Below, one piece after another: positions 24,420-38,610 of a stretch of DNA of 64,000 nt. The stretch is taken from positions 101,613 to 165,612 of the forward strand of contig QZCP01000734.1 of NCBI GenBank assembly GCA_003956705.1, read 5' to 3'. How positions within the stretch are numbered: the stretch's first letter is position 1; every line of letters starts with the position of its first letter. A model generated the notes under the pieces. That model was not told the origin of the DNA. It searched no databases and saw only the letters and a program-made list of their open reading frames with translations. The DNA comes from Brevipalpus yothersi (lineage: Eukaryota > Arthropoda > Arachnida > Trombidiformes > Tenuipalpidae). The position numbers were made by a program, and so were the translations under genes.

Positions 24420-26058
24420 AGTTTCATTGGATCAGGAATGATTAACACAATTCTGTGGAAAGGATCGCAAAACATAACTGCTCAAGCAGTTGAGAAGCTA
24501 ATAGTGGACCAAAATCAATTACCTGGACTCGAAAAGGAATGCCTCGCATGGTTAACTGTTTCATGAGTAACATGGAATGCTGAATGTTCACTTTGGTATC
24601 TGCTGTACCATGAATAATCATCATCGCTTTTTCTCGAAGGGGTCCTAATTCACGAAATAGATCAGTCTTATCGTAGCTGAAAGAATTTAGATGGGAAGAT
24701 GGCAGTCCCATGGTTTGTTCCATGAAATAAGATGCTGTAAAAGAATGAGAGAGAGAGAGAAAAGACATGAAATTGGGTGGAATGTTACATGTGGATATGA
24801 ATAAATCACACTAGCCATCAATAATGAATCACTAGTGCCTACTACTATTTGGATCAATAAAAATTTACCATAATTCCGCCAACTTGTTACAGGTGACAAT
24901 GCTATTCCACAATTGAATGCAGGATCTTTGACCATCAAAGAGGTGACCATATAACCTCCAATCTCTGATCCCCAGAGAGCAATTTTATTTTCTTCCACAT
25001 AAGATACATGAGATTTAAGGTGCCTTGAAAAGTGAACAAATGAGAAGGAAGATTGATGATATGAAGATGGAATGACATTCAACACACACACAAACTGACT
25101 GACAAATGTTCGAATCGAAAAGCTAATATCAAGCAATCGAATTTCGAATAGTTTAATGGTGACAATTTTCATGTTGAATTCAAGGATTTCATATGCCTTA
25201 TCATGACAAAATCAGAAATCTAGAGGATATGTAGCACATTATAATTGCTGAATAACTTACTTGATTACTTCCAAAATATCATGAGTCTCGTAGTAGCCTA
25301 AATTGTGGAATATGGCTTGCTCAAAAGCATGTCCCTTAAATGCTGATCCACGTATATCGATTGAGGCAACAATATAGTCTCGCTTACTGGCAAGATAATA
25401 GTCCCAATCCAATCGATTTAAATGAGTTACCGATTGATCATCTGGTTGACTGTTTCTGTGGAAGATTGAATGATTGATTGAAAAATTTTTACAATCGAAA
25501 TCTTAAGCCAAATGTTGAAGAAGAGCAATATTTTAGAGGTAATCTAATTGATTTTTTCAGTCAATTGAAATTGAAAAGGTTCAATGAGATAGGTAATTCA
25601 TTCAATTTAAGACATATCTTGATCATGTATACCCATATCTCTTTCTATGACCCTTGTAAGATGAGTTAGCAGCATATTTCAACCAGATCATACATGTATT
25701 AATACAAGGATTACTGGATGACAGAGGATGATTATGATACATATATGTATAATAAACTTTATCCAGAGATCTAGAAATGCTCATGAACTTAGAAATGGGG
25801 ACCAAATGAGTTCAGTTAGTAAACATTCGCCTGCAAGATGGTTTCACTCTCGAAAAGATGCCTCATTTTCTAGTGGAAAATAATTCCCATGAAATGCTTC
25901 CTACTTATTTTCTTGAATAATAATGAGACAACCGATCTTGGAAGAAAGATTGGAAATATACAAGCAGCTATGTCAATGTTAATTGCAATTTTTCTTTTTC
26001 CATCAAACAGAATAAGACACACACACACACAAGGATCAGAATCTCATGTGAAAAGAGA

Positions 26059-26110
<52 letters not shown>

Positions 26111-27758
26111 AATTAATTGAAAAGGATTGCAATGTGATTCCCTGGTTTACTATCGGTGTCACCATTTTATTTTCATCTTACTCTGGAAGCTCTTCTTCCC
26201 TTTTTCGGATCATATTATGGAACAGACAGAATCATTCAAGTTCAGGTTACTAGGCTTGTATGCTCTCATGAGAAACTTTTGGTAAAAGAGAGAGAAAGTG
26301 AGAGGAAGAGGAAGAGGATGGAAGAGAGAGAGAGGACAAAATCGATATCATCAGGCAAAATAGGCACTGGAGATGGGTTCATTTCTACCTTCAAGCTTTC
26401 CATCTCCTGAGACATTCAGATGCTCTGATTATGATAATGGAGATGAAATCAGGAATAACTATAAGGAACTGTATGTGTGCTTCCAATTTCGCATGAACTT
26501 CGGATTATTGTCCCAATTTTGTTTAACACCATCGATGAGTAGTGGAAACTTTTCGAGACAATATTTGGAACACAAGATGTCAAGATTTCCAGATGCTTGT
26601 ACCCATTTTGAACTGATTTGAGCATGAAGCAAATGAATTCCCTTTTCGGGTCATTGAATTTGAATTCAGAATGAACAGCCTGTTTAACTGTAAATGTCTC
26701 CCAGAAAAAATGTGTTCAAGCTTATGAACCTTATTTTCAAATTTCCAAATCTATCCATGGAATCATTTACATCTCGAGAATCACCAAGTATTTTCAATGG
26801 TAACATCTATGCACATCATTTAAATTCAAAATTGGATGTCTATCTGAAATGCATCATATTTCTGCATGATATGGTGCAAATATAATAACCAAAGGAAAGA
26901 TGTTCTTTTCCTTACAACTCAAAAAAGTGGAAGAAATTCCTCGAAATGCTTGAAAAAACTCTTTTCGAGAGTACAATGAGTGCAACACACTCAGAATTTT
27001 CATTCAATCAGTAATCTCATAAAAAAAGAAGAATAACTGAATGCACCTAATTTTTTATCAGTATAAATAGCCAAAAAAGATCAATGAATTGTTGAAGCAA
27101 TGTTAACAAAATCTAATAACATAAATTTTGAAAAAAGGAACAGAAAAGTACTCCTCATTTTTGTGAAGATTTTTGGGGTGAAAAGAAGTAAAATGTACAG
27201 ATACCATCATTCTATAGAGCATTAGACACTATGAGAACTGAAAAATCTGATCAAATGGGAATAATGGTTCACATGTCGATACCAACAGGGCCATTTATTT
27301 AATAACGATGACCACGACCCTATTCAGTGCCATCAAGGCACACTTATTCCTCTGTGAATTCTGCTCGATGGGCATGATTGGTTTGCCAAGGGAATCATTT
27401 GTACTTCGTTATTACGATAATATCATCAAGCAATTTTTTTATCCATCAAGCTCACTTATTCTTTTTCTTTTCAACTCATGTTAGATAATCTGTGTGATCC
27501 CATTTATAGTTTTTTTTCTCTTTCTCTATTTTTCTCCTTTTCCTCTTTCACTAGTGCTTTATCATTCAGATTGATCAACCAGCGAAATTTAATGTGATAT
27601 TCATTACGGTAATCAAATTAAGAGAAAAATGATCAAAATGACCAAACTGAGGTGATTTTGTGCTCAAAAAATTTGGTACCCTCGAAAGTACATCCATCCA
27701 TATGGGAGATATAATCATATACTATCATTTAAATGGATTCATGATTCATTTTTGCTTG

Positions 27759-27795
<37 letters not shown>

Positions 27796-28112
27796 CTATC
27801 TCTCTCTGAATTAAGTAAAATGAGTTCAATCAGATGTACCAATAGTATGTCCTCATCTTCACAAGCAATTTGAGTCAGGGGAACAGATGGATGTTAAAGC
27901 TTGATCCCATTGAAGTACAAGTACACATATACACACAAGTGAATGCGTGCAAGAAGAGAAAAATATAACATGCACGCAAACTGGAGCATCATCAATGGCT
28001 GGGAATCATCAAAGGAAAAAACTCTTTACATTGTAGAGTGTATGATAATAATGGAGGATGCATTTCTTCTTTCACTTCTTTTCCTTAGTCAACTACCGGA
28101 AAGAAGTAATAA

Positions 28113-28160
<48 letters not shown>

Positions 28161-29170
28161 CTATCCTTCTGAATTCTGGATGAATGAATTCTATTCTCAT
28201 AGGATTCTCTCTCTCTCTCTCTCTCTCTCTTACTTTGGGCTCTTTTCCCTACTTTCAATTATGTTTAATTGCTGTTGCCTGATGAGCTTTTGAGTGTTGA
28301 GATGAAGTTTATGGACAAAATCATCCAGAGCCATAAGATTTGTAAGCCCATGAAGAGAGATTAGGTTCATTCATTCTCATGCAAAACGGATGTGCAAAGC
28401 TACTAGAGATAATCATGAGCAAGAGACATGAACAGTGGATAATCTTAAAGTAAATATTGGGGGGGGCATAGATATATACTTACAATCTAACTATAATAGG
28501 ATATTTGATACTATCTTCTTCATTCAATCCTGGTGGAAGTAATAATTTGACAGGGACCAACACTTGCTCATCGGTGGCCACTTTTAAGTGACGAATTGTT
28601 GGCATAGCTCGCTGGGCAAGACGATCGGCAAGTTCAGGAAATGTATTCAAAACTTCTCGAATCTCATTTGTGTCCGTATTTCGTAGCTCTGTTCGTGGTA
28701 TACCAGGACCGAGACAATGGAGTATGAAATGATATCCGTTTGGTGAAAATTGAGCTTCATTATGCAGACAATCAGGACCCAGATCACATGATAAACATTT
28801 GGTTTGTCGCCGGAGACTTTCTTCACTTTCCATATCACCAATTGCATACACATGGCGAACTGCAGCATCTTCCGGGATGTTCGCTTGATAATATCTAAAA
28901 TATTTGTAATGAAAAATTTGATCAGAAAAACGTTTTCCATTTGAATGGAATATTTTTGGAGAAAGAATGAACTTTGAAAGATGATAAGCTATTCTTAAGA
29001 CCAGCCAATAGGCCCCCCATAATGTGCCAATGTCCATATCTATTCTGGTGGATGTTACTCCTATCATGCATTCTCTTCAATGAATACTATTTCGAATAGA
29101 ATAAGATCGAAGGAGAAAGTGAATGATATTCACACAAATTGGCCTATTTTATCATTATTCCAAGTGTTTC

Positions 29171-29225
<55 letters not shown>

Positions 29226-32200
29226 AGCACTACTGAATGAATTGCTATGCAATAGTGAGTGGTCTCGAGTAAGAAGTCGAGTCTAGAGAATTCTTTTATT
29301 CCAACAATATTGATCGGTAAGTCAATCTGAGGAGCTAACAATGATAATGTAGACACATATGCACAAAAAGAAAAGGTGAAGAATTGCTGCGCAAATTACT
29401 CACAGTGTCCTATTCCTATGGGCGTACAGCTTGGTGACCACATACTGTCCATGTGTAAGATGGTATCTCTTCACATTTCCTCGTCGAGTGAATTGGATAA
29501 TGTGATCATAGGTGCCTGATGGGCCATCAGCCACGGGCATGATCATGAAATAGGATTCAGAATCATCACTGAATAGTGGAGCATTATGAATATCCAGCCA
29601 ACCGAGTTGTGAAGTCAATGATTCTTCCACCAACTGAATTTGTCATAGAGAAAGTAAGAGGAACACACAAGAGATAAGAGAAAAAGATTGAAAATTAGCA
29701 ATATTATGAAGGAAAGGAAAAGATTTTGTGTCTAAGAAGACAATTGAGTCAGTGAGTAAGAAATATCAAAGAAATGTTCATGATGTTCATCCATTCATTT
29801 TGATCTAATCATCAGAATTTTCTCTGTATACATGTGCATGTTAAAAGTAATGGCAGAACACTTCAGTTTCAGTACCAAAATAAAACATTTGAAATTGTAG
29901 CTGAGAAACAGAATAGAGATGAAAAAGAAAAAAAAATCGAAGATTTCAAAAGTGATTGAGAAGAATTTTATTCTGAAATAGCCATTTTGAAAGCTGTCAT
30001 TTAACTTTAACTCGACAATTCAAGCATTCTATTTTGCTTCCGAATATTTTTATTCTCTAAATCAAACGCAAAAAAAGAGAGAGAAAAAAAGAAAAAAAAG
30101 ATCAGAAAGTATTTGAAATGACAAGTGACAGGCAAACCTTGGTTCCTCTAGTGTTATGTCATTCTGGTTGAGCTGATGATAAATCATATTATGTGTAGAC
30201 TTTTTCTTTCCACCTACAACATATTCGATATACGAAGTAATCTCATCACTCAGCGGAAACGGAAACAATAAATAAACGCTAGAAACTTGTGAGAGAAGGA
30301 GATGGGGAAGATAGTGAGAACTATTGGTCAGATGTATCGATCGATTCAAATGAAAAGAGAAAGAACATCTATTCATGGATTCAGTGGATATTTTATCCTG
30401 AGAGAGATGAAATAGTGAACCTAGTAAATTGTGAGTAAAGAATCTTCTCCAAAGACTTCCTTTCATACCAATCATATGTGAAAAGATCGTTATTTATAAC
30501 TCTGATTTGATATACACTATGTACTTTCAGAGGAGTGAAATCAGGTCGAGTTTGATTTTGTCTGATTTTCGAATGAACTTTCCTCGAGGGAATCTTCTAA
30601 AACTCTCTTCTCTTTGCTTCCATCAAGGAAACTTACATGGAAGACTTCATCTGACTTGTGAGTGTTTTCAGTGTTTGGAAAAATATTCTATCCACTCATA
30701 ATTTAGGTAACATGCTTCAGAGGATTTGGAGAAAAGAACAAGAGCCCCAAGAAGCAAGATGATCAACTAGAGCGAAAGAGTATCAGACAGCTATTGTTTT
30801 CAGTCTATGTTTGTATTACGAAAATGAGATGATGCTATTCTCCTGACAGTATTGAGCATGGTGATTGGAATGAATTTTATCCTCACAAAATGATGGGAGA
30901 GTGAATGCTAAACAAGTACCTGGGGCAGAAAAAATTCTTTCATTGCAAAAATATTTTCACTCTCTTTCTCTCAATTTCTGTGAAAATGCTTTGAAAAATA
31001 TTTTTCACATTATTGTGTGCTCTTTTGAAAAATGTTGGATGCAATACATTTGAGAGTCAGATTATACGGTGCATGATTGTGGGAATATGAATGCCTCTAT
31101 GATTCCAATTTTGATGAAAAGAATCATCATCGAGGGAGTCCTGGTGTACACTGTTGGGTGCATGTCAAATTGGGAAGGAAATTTGAATCTTACCGTACTA
31201 CATCTCCAATCATGGTCTCCATCGCACAATGTTACTATGGTCAAATTTTGATCTCTATTTGACCACACAACAGCCAAACGATTGAGATCAATCCATTCAA
31301 CTTTTTTCAAATAATATCCCCTGAAATAGAAAAACATTCGATTCAAGTTTCAATTCATCGGAACATCAAAATTTCTCTCCAAAATTTTTCCGAATTTCAG
31401 AAAACTACAGGGTAAGTACAGTGTAGTGTAGATGTGATGTAATGATAAATTGCTATCAATCACAGAAGAGAACATCTGAGTAATGTATCTGTCATGATTG
31501 TATCTCTTTCAAGAAATCAAATTAACTTGATCGCAAAATGAAGCATGGCTAGTCTGAATAATAGTCAACTAGTTTTTGAGAGTATAATTCTTTTTATTAG
31601 TCGTTTTCCAGACATTTCAGAGTAAATATATAAAGCTCAACTGTTTTTAAATTGACTATGATTATGCTCATGAGAAATTTTGTGCTTAATCATGAGGATT
31701 AATGTCCAGGATGAAACTTCTCATCATTTGAATGATCCTCATTTCAATCTTAAAACCACCCACATGCATGAAGGTTGGTAATAGATAGATGCTAGAATAT
31801 CATAGCATTCTGGCATTTCAAAAGAGTACTCATTTTTTTCGAACTGCCTGGTTTGTTCTCCGATAATCATCATAATTCTACTTGATATGATCTTTCGTTG
31901 TTTATACCTCTTCACTGAACTCATTCATTGAAGAACACATCTCTCTGCATTTATTGCGAATCAGATGAACGCGTGTTTTATGGTTTTATGGTTTGGAAAC
32001 TTTGTTCATGTAATGTAGTGATGAATAGTCATTATGCTCATGTTCAGATTGATTGTAATCATTCATGTACCATGTACATGATGTGAGATTACAGATGAGA
32101 TATAAAATAAAATACAATTTTTTTGCTTGCTTACCCAGCTTCTAATTTGGATGGTACAGGTAAACGAAATGAATCGATTCGTGATGTTGATTGCATATTG

Positions 32201-35200
32201 GCAACATTCACACTGACCACTGGATTCACTCGTCCTGGTTTTGGGTATGGATAGTTGATAACTTTGGGAAAGTATAGGGAACCAGGAGATGGATGAGATC
32301 TGATGTCATCAGTATTGTTATAGGAAGAACCATAAATGACAATTGGAATTTTGTCCACATGAGTATTATCGAAAGAAGCGTAACACAATAGAGAGCCATC
32401 CTTATTCCACCATAAAGCTTTATTGTCTCGTAAGATGAACTCTGGAAATAGAATAGAATACATTCGGGGAATACAATTTTTGAGGTGATATGAATAGAGG
32501 TCAAAAATCAATATGAGTAAAGATGCTCATTCAATTGATCATATATGCACACATCCTTGGGTGAAAACTATCTAAATAGAGAGTGGAATTTGGAATAAGC
32601 TGGAAATTGTAAAGCAAATGCAATGAAAAGTTAGTGAAAAAGCTAGTGTTTAAATTGATCAATATTCATGAAGCTCATTCAAGAGAAAAGCAAAGTATTC
32701 ATACACACACACACATATATACATGTATATATATATACACAGATCACATTTATTATTCCCGATGCTATTGTTTCCTTTCATTGAATGTATTCCCTTTTCG
32801 CGATTCTCTTTCCAGTTTCTTGTCTATCTCTCTTTTCCCGGTAAGATCTCTCAAGAGGATAAGAGGATAAATCCCAGTTCGAGGTGGGCTAATGGAATGC
32901 AATCGAATAAGAAAATTTAATGATGATCTGGAAATCCTTTGAAATAAAATCTTGTTATGATGGAAAAGTGGAGTGATGAAATAAATCTCATTGGAAAGAG
33001 AAAAGAAGAGATTCAACAAAAATTTGCTCTCGATGCTTGGAACAAAAAAATCGATCATGAATATTTTTAGCTGAAAATTTTTGGATGAAGTGATAAAAAT
33101 TAGATTACCAAATTCAAAGAAAAAAATTTTCGGGTTCCAACAATCTTGATGCTTCCGTTCTCAGTAAATATCAAAGAAAGACGACCATAAGAAGATTAAA
33201 TCTTGTTCTCAAGTATAAGTTCTGTAGGAAGGCAGTCATTGGTGGCATTAGACACAACATAAAGCTTCTTCTGAAGCAAATAAAAAAGGCTAAACTTTAT
33301 TCTTATTTACACTGATTTTTCATATCAGACTTAATGAAAATATAACAGTATAGTTTTCCAACAGTTCTTGCAAGTCCATCTCCGGAAGCTACTTCATATT
33401 ACCCTAGAAGTTTTTGCCAGCATCAAACCATTCCCAAGACTGATTCATATCAAGACTATAATAGTGGCAACATTTTTTTTGTCAAATTTCTTCTTCCATC
33501 TCGAAAGTATTACTCATACTTTACCCTAGAAAAGATTTCTTGCATCAAGAGTGAAAATATGTTACCCAGAACAACATACACAAGATATGGTAGGCTATAT
33601 ATGAGAATAGTAATCAAACCTAAAGACATAGAGACATGAACTTAATGAAAATCACAAGTCAGTGAGGCAAATGTGATCCTTTCAAGTTGATTCGATTGTT
33701 TCTGTTCTCTATTCAGTCTTATATCATGCTTGGTTCTCATTTTTCGTTTCATCGTTTATTTTTTTATTCCTAGTTTTTCTCTTTCTTAGCCATTTTTTCG
33801 TTGCTTATTTCTTTTCTTCTTCTTCTTCTACTTCTTCTCTCCTCTTCTCAACTGATATCTGGAAGACTTTGAATGGATGAAATCATCATTACGTCAAGTT
33901 TGATCCCCATTTCTGTGTGATCAATCTTCCTAATGGACCTCGGTTCAACAACTACAGAGCAAAAGGATTGTAGCTTATTTTTCTCTTTTCTCTTCTCTCT
34001 CTCTTTTCTTTTCATGGGGGAAGAGGTATTTAACGGTTCTTTCACTGAAAGCATTATGAGGCAAAAACCAAGAATCATTCTCTGTTATGATCCGATTTTG
34101 AGCCTTGAAACTTTCCTTCATGATCCACTGAAGAGAAGAGAGAGAATTTATTCCTCTATCATGGCGCTGTATTGTTTAGGGCTACCATCTTATTGATGCA
34201 TACACTCGCTTCTTTTCACTCGAATTATGGCTACTGTACTATTGTGTTCACATGTTCACAGACTGACCAGAGAGAAGATCTTTATCAAGAAGCTCCATAA
34301 AATAAGGAACAGCAAACGTGATATCATGAACAGTATAGATCGTGAATCATCGGCTTAAGATAACGATTCAACTGGCTACTCAATCGACAGGAAAAGAGTT
34401 TGGTGGAACTTTTCTTCCAATAGTCTCTCAAAATATATAAGAATGGCTCATCACAAGATTCAGCATCTTTGGGATAAAAATTTTTGAGATACATACCTTC
34501 ATAAAGAATATCTGGAACTCCATTATAGATTTGACCACTTCGCCCGGTTCTGGTAATATGAATGGGTGCGCTTACATTGATCTCTCTCAAATAAATAATA
34601 TCTCTGTTTACAACCACAAGCTGTGTGTGTGGGTGGTGAGAAAAATGATAAATTGGAGAAGTGAATAAGAATCAGAGTTAGTGAGCCATTGATATTAAAT
34701 ATATAGATATTAAATTAGATGATGTCTTGTGAGAGGGTTTCCATTATTTGGATAATGACAGTTGATATGGTTGGTATACTCACCATCTGGGTGCCAGTAG
34801 GACCCCATTCAGCATAATCGATTGTAATGTCACTTGGCATTCCAGGAATTGTGAGTGGCTTAATTTCACTGTTGATCGTACTATATATTTTATATTGAGC
34901 CTTATACCCATATCTATTGGTCGGTTTGAGATCATGGACAAGTAGAAGATATTTGCCATCATTTGACAAGCTGTACTTTGAAATTTTCAACCGTGCCTAA
35001 AAATTTGAGAAAAATATGAGTACACCACATCAAATTAGACTGATGAAACAGTTGACTTTATCTTCCACCTTGAGGGAAGATGCATGTAATAGATAGGAAA
35101 GCTTCATGATAAAATCTGGAAACTTTCTCGTAGAACCACTCGATGGATCATAGGTTGGAAGACAAATTCTAATGATCAGAGAGCTTCAGAGGAAAATGAT

Positions 35201-35772
35201 GAAACTGCAAGTTTCATATGTAAGCAATGACAGCTCTCATTACTTGTGTAAATAAGTGATTCGAAAAGAAGGATGGATAGTTCAGTACACTTCCATACTG
35301 AACTATTGAAGATAATTTGATTGGAAAAATTGCTTGTTTATACATACCAGACTTGCATTTGATGCTAAAACTTCTCCCCATTCTGATATCACTTGTGACT
35401 TAACGGTTCCATCCGAATCACGGAAGACAATTTTATCACTTGATATCCAGGTGACATTGGAATTTATCCGATCGTAACCCTCCAGAACGACTTCCTCCAA
35501 TTTGAATCTCTCATTTTTGGTTTTGGACTCTCCATACACTATTGGAGTAGATCATCAAATAGATAGCAAAATGAACAAGGGTGATAGCAGAGATAGATAA
35601 ATGGATAGATAGGGAAAGAGAGAAAGAAAGAAAGAAAGAGAGAAAGAGAGAAAGAGAGAAAGAGAGAAAGAGAGAAAGAGAGAAAGAGAGAAAGAGAGAA
35701 AGAGAGAAAGAGAGAAAGAGAGAAAGAGAGAAAGAGAGAAAGAGAGAAAGAGAGAAAGAGAGAAAGAGAGAA

Positions 35773-35818
<46 letters not shown>

Positions 35819-38558
35819 TACTAGATCTAAATTCCAAAAGTCTAAGAAAATGATCCTCAACCATCGAAAACTTTGAGCTAATATGGATCAATTGGACAAT
35901 TTTTAAATTCAATACTATCAGATATCTTCAAAATGAAGTTTGATTGTATTTGAATTGGAGAGGTCATTTTTTGGGCTCAAAATGTAACAAGATTAGAAAG
36001 ACTTGAACATAAGAGTAACCTCTCTCACTCTCCTTTGGGAACTAACACTGAAAATTTGGACACCTCTTGGGAATGTGAACAGCTATTTATCATTTTCTTC
36101 ATTCTCTGAAAGATTCATCACTCAAATGAGTTGACAAGAGGAGAAAAAAAAACGGATTGAGTTTCCTATTTTTTTCCTCTCAACCAGCTTCGCCAGGAAA
36201 AGAAAAGGTTGAAGTGAACATGTATTCTGAGTGTACATATATCAAAGTCATGATCAATTGGAAAGGATATGTTGTATAAAGGACGTGTAAGAAACTGGTT
36301 GGGTTGAACATGTGAGATTTCGAACAATGAAAAGCATATATTCACATAGACCCCAAAAAGTTCAGTGTAGATTGGAAGAAGATGAGAGGACACACTTACA
36401 TGGACTGACAATGAAGATGGCAGCGGTTATAATAGAGCAGATAAACAAAATAACCAAAAGTGCGATGAAAATTCCTTTCCAATTTCGAGGCTCAACAGAG
36501 GAGACAGCCAATTCCTGTGGTTAGTAGAAGAGGAATCAAAATCAATGAAACTTCAACAGAGCCATATCTCATGATTATCACTGCCGTTTATTTTTGTCAC
36601 TGATAGAGATGAATCAAGTCACATCGTAATGGAAATATTTCTACTGCATTAAACATTCTCAACGATGACCCAAAGTCACCGATCTCAAAGGTCGAGCTCA
36701 TCTTTGATGACAACAATAGCAATAATAACAACAATACAGATAGATATCATTTCGGATCCAATAAATAAAAGTATCGAATCAGTTAGAGAATCGGATTTGA
36801 TTCTCTTATTAACTGGAGGGAAAGGAAACCAACAAACGATAACGTTGATCACAAAAAGTTTAATCAGACGAGAGAGATCACCAAAAAAGCGAACTCAACT
36901 CACAAATTCTGGTCAATACTATCGAAGAATTGCGAGTAACTTTATCAAAGATGATACATCCAGTAGAATGTAGACTTGAGAGATTTCTGATTAATCCCAT
37001 ACCAACTGGATCGATTTTTGCATGCGATATTCTTGAAATCAATTTAAACTAGCTAATTTAATTGTCTTGAAAGTATTTCGAAGAAGTTTATGGTTTAATG
37101 TTTTTTGAACTCAAGGTATCTACTTGACCATACTTTTGGGAATTCGAGAGATTCCTGGAAGAGGAATTGGCTTTCTCTAGATATCATCTTTTATTCTTTT
37201 TTCCATTAATGATCCTTCTTTTGAGCAAATTCACGATAGCATTTATTCTCACCCTTTCATTTGGTAATCTTATAATCCTCAATACTGCTATCAGGAACAT
37301 GTTTCCCTTCCTCTTCTCTCTTCCTCTCTTGTGAGACAGAATTCAAATCAATCTACCATCAATTCGGGAGTCTTTATTTCTCAGCAAAAGGGTTGAGGGA
37401 TCCCAATTAATCTTCACTTCTAATTGGTCATTGGTGAATTCACATTGAATCCGAACATCCACTGACAACCAATTCTCAGAATCGCTACAGTTTAGAATAC
37501 TTTCAGTTTGCACACTGGAAGCATTCAAATGAGCTTGATTGAAAGATATTCTGCATCACCTTGCCAAACTATGGAAGCTGCATAGCATCCATCTACATCC
37601 CTGTCAAATCAATACAACACATCTCACACCATCTTTCTTTCTCTCTCTCTCTCTCTTTTTAGTCTCATCGATTCTCTACTTTCAGTCATACACAATGCAT
37701 AAAAATGATCTGGAGCACTCAAAAGAAGATAAAAAGTCATGGTAAAATGATAAAACTATGAATTAAAGAGAGAGAGAGAAGAAGAATAGCTCGTGGGAAA
37801 TCATCACTACATGAACATTCAATAATATGATATTCCAATAGAAATTGCCATAAAATGGCAGTGTTTTTCTTTCTTCTTTCCTCTGTCTCAAAGATGGGTG
37901 AATTATTGTTCGTGCATCATTGGAATATCTGATAAATTTGCAAAACTATTCGTAATTTGCACGCGAGAGATTTGAGAGAGGATGAGGAGATAATTTTCCA
38001 AGAATACTCTATGCATGCACGTTAGTAATGATACAAATTTTTTTCCTTCCACATTTTCTCATATACTACCATTTGAATCCACTTTTTTTGTATCCTCATT
38101 TTTTTTTATCTCGATCTTTTGTCATTCAAACATAGATATTTATTTTCCAGATCATCATTTGATGATGGATAATAGCTCGTATGAACGACACTCGAAGTCA
38201 TGGATGACATGTTAGGTATCAGTTCATTGAAATTTCATCATTTATGATGGAATGATACTCTAACTACATCTTTTATTCAAAAAGTTTTGGGATCTTTCGC
38301 ACTTCTTATGAGCTTTGATATGATCTCAGCGAGAAGCTGAATACTGAGAGTTTGTGATATAATTTTGCTTCACGAACTTCCAAATACACATGATAAAGGT
38401 GTTTTGGAGTGAATGTTATACTACCCACATTCTAGTAACAAACATTTTACGCTGTAATTTCTTCTTTATTAGATTCAATATCCATACTAGAATTGTATTT
38501 TCTTTCCTCAAATCATTGCTTGGATATTCAGCAATCTTACCTCTTTGAAACCATCCAT
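23338..38558 (-). CDS. DPP6/DPP10-like inactive dipeptidyl peptidase (S9B), type II membrane protein
   Basis: Thirteen exons close in frame: 38541-38558, 36400-36514, 35348-35538, 34784-34996, 34497-34620, 32135-32441, 31194-31320, 29404-29633, 28484-28894, 25261-25455, 24869-25023, 24523-24734, 23338-23514; 824 residues. Seen: short cytoplasmic N-terminus, PRNWKG before one membrane span (about 21-43), the beta-propeller (ILYEEFILRD; SCDLGPDCLHNEAQFS), then the alpha/beta-hydrolase domain. The nucleophile elbow reads GSEIGGY, so the Ser position is Glu (about 664). Asp (GTADTK, about 741) and His (DADHSL, about 773) remain. Mammalian DPP6 and DPP10 have Asp and Gly there and serve as Kv4 channel partners, so a channel or scaffold role is likelier than proteolysis. 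The 18-base first exon (MDGFKE) is the weakest part. Introns are repeat-rich, reach 3 kb, and one holds the assembly gap. Confidence 0.92.
23930..24419. repeat. (CT)n microsatellite interrupted by assembly gap
   Basis: Pure CT runs (about 23930-23969 and 24323-24417) flank 353 undetermined bases (23970-24322). The whole lies in the last intron of the DPP-like gene, so no exon appears to be lost. The gap size may be only an estimate. Confidence 0.9.
26062..26106. repeat. (GA)n microsatellite
   Basis: GA run in the 3 kb intron of the DPP-like gene. Confidence 0.95.
27762..27807. repeat. Compound (CT)n(TATC)n microsatellite
   Basis: CT units, then about six TATC units, then CT again; intronic. 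Confidence 0.9.
28116..28230. repeat. Paired (CT)n microsatellites
   Basis: Two CT runs, 28116-28158 and 28206-28230, separated by 47 bases of unique sequence; intronic. Confidence 0.9.
29174..29222. repeat. (GA)n microsatellite
   Basis: About 24 GA units in the 509-base intron of the DPP-like gene between the exons ending at 28894 and starting at 29404. Confidence 0.95.
32442..34496. other. 2 kb intron of the DPP-like gene
   Basis: No exon seen. Contains a CA/TA run at 32700-32742 and T/C-rich tracts at 33700-33850. Confidence 0.55.
35620..35815. repeat. Octamer minisatellite (AGAAAGAG)n ending in (GA)n
   Basis: About 19 near-perfect copies of an 8-base purine unit, preceded by AAAG units and followed by pure GA. 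It starts about 80 bases from the acceptor of the exon ending at 35538 in the DPP-like gene. All purine on the plus strand, so pyrimidine on the transcript strand. Confidence 0.95.
36515..38540. other. First intron of the DPP-like gene
   Basis: Two kilobases between the proposed six-residue start exon and the membrane-span exon. I found no better start exon inside it. A 61-codon minus-strand open frame at 37343-37528 has no match I recognise. Confidence 0.5.
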
Positions 38559-38610
38559 TTTCGGGAATGAAATTGAAAGAGATAGCTTGCTTTATGATTA
38601 AATGGATAAC

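Larger units (their letters stand above)
25456..28483. other. 3 kb intron of the DPP-like gene
   Basis: No exon found on either strand. Contains microsatellites at 26062-26106 (GA), 27762-27807 (CT then TATC then CT), 28116-28158 and 28206-28230 (CT). A G run lies near 28460. Confidence 0.6.

Noticed and set aside
23825..24475. Long minus-strand open frames of alternating Arg-Glu across the assembly gap
   Set aside because: They are made by the CT/GA repeat and undetermined bases, and lie within an intron.
35511..35912. Open frames on both strands coding Leu-Ser-Phe or Lys-Glu-Arg repeats
   Set aside because: Pure products of the octamer minisatellite, inside an intron of the DPP-like gene.
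37343..37528. 61-codon minus-strand open frame in the DPP-like first intron
   Set aside because: No similarity to S9B proteins, no fitting splice sites, no signal peptide.
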